DNA from: Haladaptatus sp. QDMS2 | GTDB taxonomy: Archaea > Halobacteriota > Halobacteria > Halobacteriales > Halococcaceae | DNA length: 64,000 bases | Assembly: GCF_029338295.1 (NCBI RefSeq) | Contig: NZ_CP119791.1 | Location: forward strand, 62,001 to 126,000 | Direction of reading: 5' to 3' | Shown here: one piece after another, positions 9,166-18,026 of the stretch | Layout of the letters: each line of letters starts with the position of its first letter | Position numbering within the stretch: the stretch's first letter is position 1 | Position numbers and translations under genes: made by a program | The notes under the pieces: generated by a model | Database searches by the model: none | What the model was told of the DNA's origin: nothing | Seen by the model: only the letters and a program-made list of their open reading frames with translations

Positions 9166-10119
9166 TTACTTGAACTGCTCGGTCAGCGCAGGGACGACGT
9201 CGAACAGGTCGTCGACAATCCCGTAGTCGGCGATGTCGAAGATTGGCGCGTTCGGGTCGGTGTTGATGGCGATGATGGTGTCAGAGCCCTTCATCCCGGC
9301 GACGTGTTGGACTGCCCCAGAGATCCCGATGGCGATGTAGACGTCGGGGGTGACGACCTTGCCGGACTGGCCGACCTGGCGGTTCTTCGGCAACCAGCCG
9401 TTGTCCACGATTGGCCGCGAGGACGAAAGGGTCGCGCCCAGGGCGTCTGCGAGTTCCTGGACGAGTTCGATGTTCTCCTCTTCTTTGATACCGCGGCCGA
9501 CGGAAACGAGGATGTCCGCGTCGGTGATGTCGACGTCGCCGCCGCCGACTTCCTCGAAGCCGGTGACGGTCGACTTGACGGCCGACTCGTCGATGGACGC
9601 TTCGAAGGAGACGACGTCTGCGTCACCGGTCTCCTCTGCGCCCGGCCACTCGCCGGGGCGGATGGTCAGGGCGACGTGGTCTGCGTCGACTTCCACCGTC
9701 GTCTCGACCTTCGAGCCGTACTGCTCGCGGGTCGCTTCGAGCGTCCCGTTATAGGAGAAGTCGATGGCGTCGGTGACCAGTGGCAGGTCGAGGTGGTTGG
9801 CGACGGCGGGTGCGTAGTCGAGGCCGTTTACGGAGTTCGGCATGAGCAGGGCACCCGGCTGGAGCTCGTCGTAGAGCTGGGTGATGACCTGCGTGTACAC
9901 GTCGTGGTTGAACTCTTCGCCTTCGTCGACGGTGTGGATTGTGTCCACGCCTTCGCGGTTCAGTTTGTCCGCGAAGCCGGAGACGTCGCCGGAGATGACG
10001 GCGAGGTGGAGGTCGCCGCCGAGTTCGTCTGCGAGCTGGCGGCCAGCCGTGATGAGTTCGTAGCTGACGTCGCGGAGTTCGCCGCGGCGGTGTTCGGTGA
10101 TTGCGAGTACGTCGCTCAT
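9166..10119 (-). CDS. etfA: Electron transfer flavoprotein, alpha subunit
   Basis: 317 residues with the ETF alpha C-terminal FAD domain: [46 protein letters not shown] and [10 protein letters not shown]. It forms the FAD-carrying heterodimer with EtfB and passes electrons from acyl-CoA and related dehydrogenases to the quinone pool. Its start overlaps the etfB stop by four bases. No FixC/FixX partner lies in the window. Confidence 0.95.
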   Translation of the reverse strand: MSDVLAITEHRRGELRDVSYELITAGRQLADELGGDLHLAVISGDVSGFADKLNREGVDTIHTVDEGEEFNHDVYTQVITQLYDELQPGALLMPNSVNGLDYAPAVANHLDLPLVTDAIDFSYNGTLEATREQYGSKVETTVEVDADHVALTIRPGEWPGAEETGDADVVSFEASIDESAVKSTVTGFEEVGGGDVDITDADILVSVGRGIKEEENIELVQELADALGATLSSSRPIVDNGWLPKNRQVGQSGKVVTPDVYIAIGISGAVQHVAGMKGSDTIIAINTDPNAPIFDIADYGIVDDLFDVVPALTEQFK

Positions 10120-10910
10120 GCCTGACCAACTCCTTTGTCGCGGAGGAATTCAGCAAGTTTCCCGGCGGTCTCGTCGGCGCTGCCCTCCCAGATGGTAGCG
10201 TCGCTCTCGGATTCTGGTTCGTACATGGAGGTGAGCGTAATCTCGCTCTCAGTGACCGAGGCGTCGAGCCCGAGGTCCTCGAAGGACTTCGGCGCGATTT
10301 CCTTGCTCTGGGCCTGCCGGATGCCGCGCAGCGACGCGTAGCGCGGTTCGTTGATACCCGTCTGGATGGTGAGAACCGCTGGCAGGTCGACGTCGGTGAG
10401 TTCCTCGACGCCGCCTTCGAGTTCCCGACGCAGGTGGGCGACGCCACCGTCGACATCGAGGTCGAGGGCGTTCACGACGGCCGCCCACTCGAAGCCGATA
10501 GCGTCGGCGAGCGAGACGCCGGTCGCGCCGAAGGCGTCGTCGCCGGCCTGGACGCCCGTCAGAACGAGGTCTGGCTGTTCGTCTTCGACCACGGCGGCGA
10601 GGATGTCGGTTTTGGTGGCGACGTCCACGAAGTCAGCACCGTCGAGGGCGTCGTCCCAGACGCGGATGGCGCGGTCTGCGCCTTTCGCGAGGGCCATGCG
10701 GATGGTTTCTTCTGACCGTTCGGGGCCGATGGTCACAGTAACGACTTCGACGTCGTCGTTTGCCTCGGCGATTTGGACGCCCTCCTCGACGGCGTAGTCG
10801 TCCCATTCGTTCAGGTCGTATTCGAGGTAGCGTTCGTCGATTTTGAGTCCGTCAATCTCGAACTCGTCTTCGACTTCTGCCACCTCCTTTACGGTGACAA
10901 GGACTTTCAT
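10116..10910 (-). CDS. etfB: Electron transfer flavoprotein, beta subunit
   Basis: About 264 residues. Begins MKVLVTVKEV, the usual ETF beta start; an ATG two codons upstream (10916) is an alternative. Contains the AMP/nucleotide-binding stretch ARGADRAIR-like (LAKGADRAIRVWD) and LVLTGVQAGDDAFG. First gene of an etfB-etfA operon with an ATGA overlap. Confidence 0.94.
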   Translation of the reverse strand: MKVLVTVKEVAEVEDEFEIDGLKIDERYLEYDLNEWDDYAVEEGVQIAEANDDVEVVTVTIGPERSEETIRMALAKGADRAIRVWDDALDGADFVDVATKTDILAAVVEDEQPDLVLTGVQAGDDAFGATGVSLADAIGFEWAAVVNALDLDVDGGVAHLRRELEGGVEELTDVDLPAVLTIQTGINEPRYASLRGIRQAQSKEIAPKSFEDLGLDASVTESEITLTSMYEPESESDATIWEGSADETAGKLAEFLRDKGVGQA

Positions 10911-10976
10911 GCTCATCCTAGGTCAAGCCCTACGCTGGTTAAACGTTTTCCAAACGTCTAACGAGGGACGCCGGGT

Positions 10977-12074
10977 TTAATTTTCGCCGCCGTGCTCGCG
11001 GTCAGGAAGGCTGATGAGGTTCTCACGGCCGATTCTGAGCTTTTCGATGCGGCCGGCCTCGTCCATCGCAGAGAGCAACTGGGAGACTTTCGCGTTCGAC
11101 CAGCCCGTCTCCTTCACGATGGTCGCTTGCTTCATCCGGCCGCCCTCGGCCCGCAGGAGGCGTTCGACGCGCTCTTCGTCGCTCAACAGGTCGAGGTCCA
11201 CCTCGGGTTCGTCGTCCGGTTCCGTGTCTTCCGGCTCGGGGTCGGTCTCCTGAGTCGTCGGTGTACTCACTGCTGTCGTTTCGCCGCCGTTCGTGCTCGA
11301 CGTGGGCGTGGCCGGCGCGTCGTCTCTGTCGTGGCGGATGAACCACATGTACGCGGCGAGGCCGATGACCACGAACGCGAGGATGCCGAGGCCGAGTAGC
11401 GGCAAGTCGTTTCCTTCTGGGTCAACGCCGGGCGTCTCCGTGTCCGAGGGTCGGTACGTGACTTCGAGGTCTTCGGTGGTGAACGTGGTTGGGCCCTGCC
11501 AGCGCAGCGTCTCGTTGCGGAAGCCAATCGGCGCGCTGCTCACGGCGTAGCCCTCCGGCGGCCGAATAATCAACTGCTGGTCTGCCCGGAGTTGTGGCAG
11601 CCACGTCCCGCTCGACGTGTTGAACGCATCACCGACGCGGTATTCCTCTGCGGACACCTCTGCGAAATTCGTCCAGGTAAAAATGAGCGACAGCGTTCCC
11701 GTCTCGTTCTCGACGCTGTGGCTGTAGGCGACCCCCTTGATGGCCATTTCACGGCCCGTGTGCTCGCTTGCGAGTTTGCTCGCTCGCTTGAACACGTCGA
11801 CGGAGAAGCCCACCTCCGATTCGCCATCCTCGAAGGAGGCGGCGAGTTTCTCGAACGCCTGTGTCTCGTTTTCGGTTTCGAGTGCGAACTGCGTCGAGAC
11901 GGTCCAGCGGGCGTCTCCGTTCGGCTGTAGGTCGACGGTCATGGTCACGCCTTCGTTTGCCGGTTCGTCCTGGAGAGCAGTGGCTGGATGCCCGGGAACG
12001 TCGGCTACCACTCCCGGCACCGCAAAACTGAGGATGACGAGGAGGGCACAGCTTGCGGCAATGCGTGACCGCAT
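10977..12074 (-). CDS. Exported-sensor/membrane-anchored winged-HTH protein
   Basis: 365 residues. Signal peptide (about 1-24), an extracellular beta-rich domain (40-210; DUF7345-like), a membrane helix (224-246), an acidic Thr/Pro-rich linker and a C-terminal winged helix (298-358). The winged helix (RMKQATIVKETGW, VSQLLSAMDEAG, RIGRENLISLP) is closely similar to that of the protein at 29634, at nearly the same residue position. Topology suggests a one-component regulator sensing something outside the cell and binding DNA inside. Transcribed divergently from the secreted protein at 12231, a plausible target. Function is inferred. Confidence 0.78.
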   Translation of the reverse strand: MRSRIAASCALLVILSFAVPGVVADVPGHPATALQDEPANEGVTMTVDLQPNGDARWTVSTQFALETENETQAFEKLAASFEDGESEVGFSVDVFKRASKLASEHTGREMAIKGVAYSHSVENETGTLSLIFTWTNFAEVSAEEYRVGDAFNTSSGTWLPQLRADQQLIIRPPEGYAVSSAPIGFRNETLRWQGPTTFTTEDLEVTYRPSDTETPGVDPEGNDLPLLGLGILAFVVIGLAAYMWFIRHDRDDAPATPTSSTNGGETTAVSTPTTQETDPEPEDTEPDDEPEVDLDLLSDEERVERLLRAEGGRMKQATIVKETGWSNAKVSQLLSAMDEAGRIEKLRIGRENLISLPDREHGGEN

Positions 12075-12230
12075 ACCTGTTTCTGCTCAGTACGGGGGCA
12101 AAACGCTTTCTATCGAGAATAAAACGTCTCAGGCGTCTTTAAACAGTCTCGGGGCCGCTCAGACGCTCGCTGAACCACTGACGAAGCTTCAACTGCCTTT
12201 TTGTACTGGCACTGGTAACAAGAATACTAG

Positions 12231-13424
12231 ATGCGCCGCACGTTCGCTTTCGCTCTCGCGCTGGTCGTCTTGCTCTCCTCCAGCGCGGTGGCCGTCCCCG
12301 TCGCCGGGCCGACCTACGCACAGGTCGAACCCGTCGTCCCCGCCGACAATACGACGGCCTACCTCACCATCGCCGAGGGCAACGTCGAACGCACCGGCTA
12401 CGGCATCGCGTCGCTCGACGTGGCTGCGACGCTCTCTGCGCAAAACGACGGCTTGCACGCGAGGCTGAATTCACTGACGCTCGAAGAGCGACTCGCAACT
12501 GCTGGAAGCGAAGAAGAACGACAAATCATTATCCAGAGCGAGGCAGACCAGTTAACCGCGGAAGTAAACGCCCTCGAAAAGCGCAAACTCGACGCGCTCT
12601 CCGCGTACAATAGCGGCGACCTCACCTCGGACCAGCTACTCCGCGAACTCGCCACCATCTGGATGGTGGCCACCGCGCTCGAAGACCGGGTCGACACCGT
12701 CGAATCTGCGGCCGACGACATCACGCGCTCTCGCATCGCCAAGGAGATTTCCCTCGCCAGAGCGTCACTCCTCGAACTGCAAGGCCCCATCCGCGAACAC
12801 TCCGCGCTGGTCGTCGAAGGGCGCGCGACGCCACGGACCGTGTACCTCGAAACCTCTGACTCCGCTATCGTCCTCGCGACCATCGCGGGCGACGAGTACG
12901 TCCGCGAAGTGTCTGTCCCCTCCGCCCGCAACCCGACGGCTCCAGACCAGTACGACGGCGACCTCGATAAGGTGGAGTCACGCGCAGAGGAACTCCACCC
13001 GTGGGCGCTCGAAAACAGTCGAAGCAGAAACTACGGGTCGCCCGAACTCGGCTTCGTCGGCATCTATCCGTTCCAGTTCCCACACAGTCAGGGAATACTC
13101 CAGAGTTACCTCGACGGCGGAACCGGCGAAATATTCTACGAGATACAGCACAAGGACCTGGACGAAGTGCCCACGAACGCACCGCAGACCACGACCAACG
13201 ACAGCCTCACGCTGACCGTCGAGACGACCCACGGGAGCGGCCCGATGAATCTCACGCTCGTCGATGCGGACACGGGCGACCCCGTCGATGGCACGATTTC
13301 GATAAACGGCCAGCAGGTAGCAACCACCGGTGAGGACGGCACCGTCTGGGTCATCCAACCGCGCGACCGCGGGACGGTCATCGCCTCGGCCAACGGCCGC
13401 TCGGTTCGCGCGTCCGTCGCGTAA
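12231..13424 (+). CDS. Secreted haloarchaeal protein, unknown function
   Basis: 397 residues. Signal peptide at 1-24 (FALALVVLLSSSAVAVPVAG), then a long helical, coiled-coil-like segment (70-180, many Glu/Leu), and a C-terminal carboxypeptidase-regulatory-like beta domain (LTLVDADTGDPVDGTISING). Such end domains are common in haloarchaeal surface proteins. It precedes a pilin-like gene by 31 bases in the same direction and stands opposite a membrane HTH protein. Confidence 0.7.
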   Translation: MRRTFAFALALVVLLSSSAVAVPVAGPTYAQVEPVVPADNTTAYLTIAEGNVERTGYGIASLDVAATLSAQNDGLHARLNSLTLEERLATAGSEEERQIIIQSEADQLTAEVNALEKRKLDALSAYNSGDLTSDQLLRELATIWMVATALEDRVDTVESAADDITRSRIAKEISLARASLLELQGPIREHSALVVEGRATPRTVYLETSDSAIVLATIAGDEYVREVSVPSARNPTAPDQYDGDLDKVESRAEELHPWALENSRSRNYGSPELGFVGIYPFQFPHSQGILQSYLDGGTGEIFYEIQHKDLDEVPTNAPQTTTNDSLTLTVETTHGSGPMNLTLVDADTGDPVDGTISINGQQVATTGEDGTVWVIQPRDRGTVIASANGRSVRASVA

Positions 13425-13455
13425 CTTTTTATCGAAAGCCGAGGCCAGGGGCCTT

Positions 13456-14193
13456 GTGTCCCGTCGTGGAACCTCGCCCGTGCTCGGCGTCGTCCTCCTG
13501 ACCCTGCTCACCGTCGTCGGTGCGGGGTTCGTCGGAGCGACGGTCCTGCAGTCCAGTCCGGCCTCGCCTGCGCCGCAAGCGGTCATCGACGTGACCGTGA
13601 ATCCCGACACGGGCCAGTTCACGTTCGTCCTCCGTGGCGGCGATTCGCTCTCGATCGCCGCGCTCTCGATTCAGATTTCGATAAACGACGAGCCACTCGC
13701 CCAGCAGCCACCAGTTCCGTTCTTCGCGGCCACCGGCTTCGAGAGCGGGCCGACCGGTCCGTTCAACGTCGCCTCGGACGACGAGTGGTCGGCGGGCGAG
13801 GAGGCGACGGTCGCATTCGCGGCGACGAACCGCCCAGCTGTGGCTCCGGGGGATACTGTCACCGTCCGCATCATCTCGGAAAACAGAACGGTCGCCGTCG
13901 CGGAGGTGGTCGTTCTAGTTCTCGGGTGCGCGGGCGACGGTGACGATGGCGATCTCGGGACTGTAGCTCGGCCCCATGAGCGTGTGCTCTACGTCCACGA
14001 AGCCGGCCTCGCTGAACATCCGGTCTGCCTCGGCCTCGTCGTAGAACAGCATCATCGCGTCCGCGAGCTTGCCCATGACGAAGTTCCGCGGGTGGTTCGG
14101 GCCGACGATGAGTACTTTGTTGCCGGGTTTGACGACGCGGCGAATCTCGCGCAGGGCCGTGACTGGTTCCGGCCAGTATTCGATAGAGCCTGA
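13456..14193 (+). CDS. Type IV pilin-like protein; probable frameshift near its 3' end
   Basis: GTG start; the N-terminus SRRGTSPVLGVVLLTLLTVVG is the haloarchaeal type IV pilin signature: a prepilin peptidase site before a hydrophobic helix. The pilin domain ends around base 13910 (ISENRTVAVAEVV). The frame then runs on for about 91 codons, entirely antisense to the methyltransferase gene at 13915-14538, and those residues look like noise. A TAG at 13916-13918 in the adjacent frame would end the protein exactly where expected, so a single-base indel is likely. True product is about 154 residues. Confidence 0.7.
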   Translation: MSRRGTSPVLGVVLLTLLTVVGAGFVGATVLQSSPASPAPQAVIDVTVNPDTGQFTFVLRGGDSLSIAALSIQISINDEPLAQQPPVPFFAATGFESGPTGPFNVASDDEWSAGEEATVAFAATNRPAVAPGDTVTVRIISENRTVAVAEVVVLVLGCAGDGDDGDLGTVARPHERVLYVHEAGLAEHPVCLGLVVEQHHRVRELAHDEVPRVVRADDEYFVAGFDDAANLAQGRDWFRPVFDRA

Positions 14194-14538
14194 CGACCAG
14201 ACCTTGTCGAACTGGCCGTCGCGGAAGGGCAGACGCTCTGCGTCGCCCCGGTAGAACTTCACCGTGTCGCGCTTGCCGAGCTTCGCCCACGCCTTTTCGA
14301 GCTGGTGGATGCTCTGGTCCAGGCCGTGAACGTCGTCGGTGTACTGGAGGATTCCCTCGGTGGCGAAGCCGGTCCCACAGCCGACGTCGAGGACGCGGTC
14401 GCCGTCTTGGATGTCGATCAATTCGAGGGCCTCAGCACGCATCTCCTCGTTCCAGATGTACGGGTTCACCTGGTCGTACACCTTGGAGAGGTACTTGTAG
14501 AACAGGCGGGCACGGCCCTTGTGCTCGAGGACTCCCAT
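13915..14538 (-). CDS. Class I SAM methyltransferase, VTE3/MPBQ-methyltransferase-like
   Basis: 207 residues. SAM-binding motif I VLDVGCGTG, then GSIEYWPEPVTALREIRRV and VLIVGPNHP, which resemble plant VTE3 (2-methyl-6-phytylbenzoquinol methyltransferase). Plant VTE3 is thought to have archaeal relatives. Haloarchaea make menaquinone and methylmenaquinone, so a quinone-ring methylation is the best guess. Stands alone, convergent with the pilin-like gene. Confidence 0.8.
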   Translation of the reverse strand: MGVLEHKGRARLFYKYLSKVYDQVNPYIWNEEMRAEALELIDIQDGDRVLDVGCGTGFATEGILQYTDDVHGLDQSIHQLEKAWAKLGKRDTVKFYRGDAERLPFRDGQFDKVWSSGSIEYWPEPVTALREIRRVVKPGNKVLIVGPNHPRNFVMGKLADAMMLFYDEAEADRMFSEAGFVDVEHTLMGPSYSPEIAIVTVARAPEN

Positions 14539-14684
14539 TGGTCGAGCCTAGGGAAGGGTGCGGCATAACTCTGCGGATATATGACCGCCAGTCCGTGGTG
14601 ATGTGTCACGATTCCTCCCGTACGTACGCGAACGTATTCGCAACTACCATATAGGCGCTTGTGCAAGTTTCGGCTGATATAAGA

Positions 14685-15017
14685 ATGGCTAGGCCAGAGG
14701 TTCTCGACCGAATCAAAGAGGCCGAGCGGGAGGCCGATGAAATTGTAGAACAGGCCGAGACCGCGCGCAAAGAACGGATTGCGGAGGCACGCGAGCGTGC
14801 TGAAGCGATTCGCGAAGAGGCCCACGAGGAGGCCCGCGAGCTTGAAGAAGAACGACTTGCCTCGGCAGAGGAAGAGATCGAAGCCGAACGCAAGGAAATT
14901 CTCGCAGCAGGTGAAGCGGAACGTGAGGCCCTCGAAGAACGCGCGCAGTCGCGGGTAGACGACGTCGTCTCCTTCGTCGTCGAAACCTTCGAGGAGGCGG
15001 TTCATGCTCAGACCTAA
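14685..15017 (+). CDS. atpH: A-type ATP synthase subunit H
   Basis: About 110 residues, nearly all charged alpha-helix (repeated EAREEA, ERAEA patterns), the peripheral-stalk H/G-type subunit that pairs with subunit E. Start MARPEVLDR at 14685 chosen over an in-frame GTG at 14661 because it begins the conserved sequence. First gene of the ATP synthase operon; its end overlaps atpI by 14 bases. A TATATAGG-like stretch lies about 35 bases upstream. Confidence 0.9.
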   Translation: MARPEVLDRIKEAEREADEIVEQAETARKERIAEARERAEAIREEAHEEARELEEERLASAEEEIEAERKEILAAGEAEREALEERAQSRVDDVVSFVVETFEEAVHAQT

Positions 15018-17145
15018 GCAAATGAGCCGTGTCTCGGTGACCGGCTCAAAATCCGTCATGGGCGAGGTCATCGAGACTGTCCACGACCTGAACATGGTGC
15101 ACCTCTCCGAGTACGACGGTGCCTGGGACGGGTTCGCTCCCGGCGACCCAGTCTCCGGTGCCGACGACGCTTCGGAGAAACTCGTCACCGTGCGCTCGAT
15201 TCAGAGCATCCTCGACGTCGACGCGGAAGATGCGGGACCGACGCGCATCGTCACCGACGACGCCCTCGAAGAGGAACTCGAAGAGATTCGTACCGAAGTA
15301 AATCGACTCGACGACCGTCGGGACGAGCTTCGAGACGAGCTCCGCGCGGTCGAAGATCGCATCGACACGATGGAACCGTTCGCCGCACTCGGCATCGACC
15401 TCGACTTGCTGTCGGGGTACGACTCGGTGTCCGTCACCGTGGGCGAAGGGAAAGCCGACGTCGTCGAGCGGGCACTGCTCGCAGCAGACGACGTCAAAGC
15501 CTTCGAGATGTACACGAGCGACAAGGCAATCGCCGTCGTCGCTCGGCTCGCAGACGACGCGACGCTTGACGACATCCTCGTCGGCAACGCGTTCACGCCG
15601 CTCGACATCCCCGATGCAGAGGGGAGTCCTGCGGAGTACATCGAAGAACTCCGCCACCGCGCCCAGCAGCTTCGCTCGAAGCTCAACAGCGTGGAGTCGG
15701 AAATCGAGAGTCTGAAACTCGATGCAGCGGGCTTCCTGCTCGCCGCAGAGGAGCGACTCTCCATCGACGTCCAGAAGCGCGAGGCACCACTGACGTTCGC
15801 GACGACCGAGAACGCGTTCGTCGCCGAAGGCTGGGTGCCAACCGAGCGCTACTCGACGTTCGCAAGCGCGCTCAAGGACGCCGTCGGTGACCACGTGGAA
15901 ATCGACGAACTCGAGCGTGCAGACTACGACGAAGAAGGCCACGCACACGCGACAGAACCAGCAAAGTCTGGCGCAGGTGCGGCAGCCACCGACGGTGGCA
16001 CCACGATGGGCCACGGCAACCCGCCGGTCATCCAGGACAACCCTGCTGGCACGGTCAAGCCGTTCGAAGCCCTCACGGGTGTCATCAACCGGCCGAAGTA
16101 CTCGGAACTCGACCCAACGGTCATCCTGTTCCTGACCTTCCCGGCCTTCTTCGGCTTCATGATTGGTGACCTCGGGTACGGACTGATTTACATGGGGCTC
16201 GGCTACCTCATCTACAGTCGGTTCGAGAACGAAGTCGTCAAGAGTCTCGGCGGAATCGCGATGTGGGCCGGTGGATTCACGGCGCTGTTCGGTATCCTGT
16301 ACGGCGAAATATTCGGGTTACACCAACTCGGGGAAATCGTCTGGGCAGGACACCCGCCAATCCACAAAGGTCTGCAGCCGGAATACGCTGATTACGCCTC
16401 GACGTGGCTCGTCCTGAGCCTGCTGCTCGGGCTTGCTCACATGACCATCGGGTACATCTTCGGCTTCGTCGACTTCCTCTCACACGGTGTCAAAGACGCC
16501 GTCCTCGAGAAGGGGTCGTGGGTCGTCCTGATGCTCGGCGTCTGGGGCTGGATTTTCAGCCAACACGCCGCCGACTCGAAGCCCGAATTCATGTTCACCG
16601 TGTTCAACGGGCAGCCGTTCGCCCTCGGCTTCGGTGGCTTCTCGGAGGCAACTGGTCTCGCTATGCTCGGTGTCGCGGGTATCGGCCTCGTGATGCTGCT
16701 GGCTGGTGAGGGCGCCATTGGCCTCCTCGAGAGCCTGAACGTCGTCGTGAACGTCCTGTCGTACACGCGTATCGCCGCGGTGCTGCTCGCGAAGGCGGGC
16801 ATGGCATTCGTGGTGAACCTGCTCGTGTTCGGCGCGTACGTCCACGACGGCGCGTTCCACCTGATCTTCTTCAGCGAGAAGTCGTTGGCGGAGATTCCTG
16901 CAGAAGAAGTAATGTTCGCCGGGATGCTCAACGGTTCCTCGCCAACTGAGCTGTTACTCGGCGCCATCGCCGGACTTGTCATCCTCGTCATCGGGCACCT
17001 GCTCGTGTTGGTGCTCGGTATCACCAGCGCCGGTCTACAGGCCGTGCGTCTGGAGTATGTCGAGTTCTTTGGGAAGTTTTATGAAGGCGGTGGGGAGAAG
17101 TACCAACCGTTCGGCTACGAGAGAACGTACACCACTGAGGACTAA
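15004..17145 (+). CDS. atpI: A-type ATP synthase subunit I (membrane stator)
   Basis: 713 residues. N-terminal half soluble with coiled coil (LDDRRDELRDELRAVEDRI); C-terminal half has about eight membrane helices from residue 375. The essential half-channel arginine is in SYTRIAAVLLAKAG near residue 588. It forms the ion path with the K ring. A His/Gly/Ala-rich linker (residues 308-340) separates the halves and is longer than in many non-halophiles. Confidence 0.95.
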   Translation: MLRPKQMSRVSVTGSKSVMGEVIETVHDLNMVHLSEYDGAWDGFAPGDPVSGADDASEKLVTVRSIQSILDVDAEDAGPTRIVTDDALEEELEEIRTEVNRLDDRRDELRDELRAVEDRIDTMEPFAALGIDLDLLSGYDSVSVTVGEGKADVVERALLAADDVKAFEMYTSDKAIAVVARLADDATLDDILVGNAFTPLDIPDAEGSPAEYIEELRHRAQQLRSKLNSVESEIESLKLDAAGFLLAAEERLSIDVQKREAPLTFATTENAFVAEGWVPTERYSTFASALKDAVGDHVEIDELERADYDEEGHAHATEPAKSGAGAAATDGGTTMGHGNPPVIQDNPAGTVKPFEALTGVINRPKYSELDPTVILFLTFPAFFGFMIGDLGYGLIYMGLGYLIYSRFENEVVKSLGGIAMWAGGFTALFGILYGEIFGLHQLGEIVWAGHPPIHKGLQPEYADYASTWLVLSLLLGLAHMTIGYIFGFVDFLSHGVKDAVLEKGSWVVLMLGVWGWIFSQHAADSKPEFMFTVFNGQPFALGFGGFSEATGLAMLGVAGIGLVMLLAGEGAIGLLESLNVVVNVLSYTRIAAVLLAKAGMAFVVNLLVFGAYVHDGAFHLIFFSEKSLAEIPAEEVMFAGMLNGSSPTELLLGAIAGLVILVIGHLLVLVLGITSAGLQAVRLEYVEFFGKFYEGGGEKYQPFGYERTYTTED

Positions 17146-17163
17146 GTAAAACCACAAATCACA

Positions 17164-17427
17164 ATGTTCGAAACTATCATGACTCTGATGAGCGTCGTAC
17201 TGCAAGAAGGAAGCACTGAGGCTGTCGCAGCCATCCCACCAACGGCTGCCGCCGCCCTCGCTGTCGGTCTCGCTGCGTTCGGTGCAGGCTACGCAGAGCG
17301 CGGTATTGGCGCCGCTGCAGTCGGCGCAATCGCAGAAGACGACGAGATGTTCGGTCGCGGGCTCATCCTCACGGTCCTTCCTGAGACGCTCGTGATTCTC
17401 GCACTCGTTGTCGTGTTCGTGGTCTAA
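17164..17427 (+). CDS. atpK: A-type ATP synthase subunit K (proteolipid ring)
   Basis: 87 residues, two membrane helices after a hydrophobic N-terminal stretch. The ion-binding carboxylate is Glu74 in VLPETLVILAL. The first helix carries the Gly/Ala-rich packing face (GLAAFGAGYAERGIGAAAVG). A short single-hairpin c-type subunit. 18 bases after atpI. Confidence 0.93.
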   Translation: MFETIMTLMSVVLQEGSTEAVAAIPPTAAAALAVGLAAFGAGYAERGIGAAAVGAIAEDDEMFGRGLILTVLPETLVILALVVVFVV

Positions 17428-17447
17428 ACACCCCTTCTCTTTCACCC

Positions 17448-18026
17448 ATGAGTCTCGAGACAGTTGTTGAGGATATCCGGGAAGAAGCCCGCGCGCGTGC
17501 GGAAGAGATACGCGCAGAGGGCGAGGAGCGTGCCGAAGAGCTTGTCTCTGAGGCCGAATCCGACGCCGCGGAGATTCTCGACGAACGAGAGCGGGAAGTA
17601 GAGCGCGAAATCACACAGATGCGAGAGCAGCAGCTATCGAGTGCGAAGCTAGAGGCCAAGCAAAAGCGCCTTGAAGCACGCCGCAACGTCCTGGCACAGG
17701 TTCGCGAGGACGTCGAAGTGGCAATCGCAAACCTCGAAGGCGACACTCGTGAGGAGCTCACCCGTGAGCTGCTCGATGTCGCAAGCGAGGAGTTCGACGA
17801 CGGCGACGATGTCACGATCTACGGCCGTGCCGACGACGCTGCACTGCTCGAAACCCTTGCAGACGAGTACGACTACGCCTACGCTGGCGAATACGACTGC
17901 CTCGGCGGCGTCGTGCTCGAGAGTGAGAAGTCGCGTATCCGTGTCAACAACACGTTTGACTCGGTACTCGACCGTGTCTGGGAGAACAACCTGAAAGAAA
18001 CAAGCGAGCGGTTATTCGACCAATGA
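17448..18026 (+). CDS. atpE: A-type ATP synthase subunit E
   Basis: 192 residues. N-terminal coiled coil of the peripheral stalk (REEARARAEEIRAEGEERAEE), then a globular C-terminal domain ending ESEKSRIRVNNTFDSVLDRV, the conserved E-subunit signature. Overlaps atpC by four bases (ATGA). Confidence 0.93.
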   Translation: MSLETVVEDIREEARARAEEIRAEGEERAEELVSEAESDAAEILDEREREVEREITQMREQQLSSAKLEAKQKRLEARRNVLAQVREDVEVAIANLEGDTREELTRELLDVASEEFDDGDDVTIYGRADDAALLETLADEYDYAYAGEYDCLGGVVLESEKSRIRVNNTFDSVLDRVWENNLKETSERLFDQ

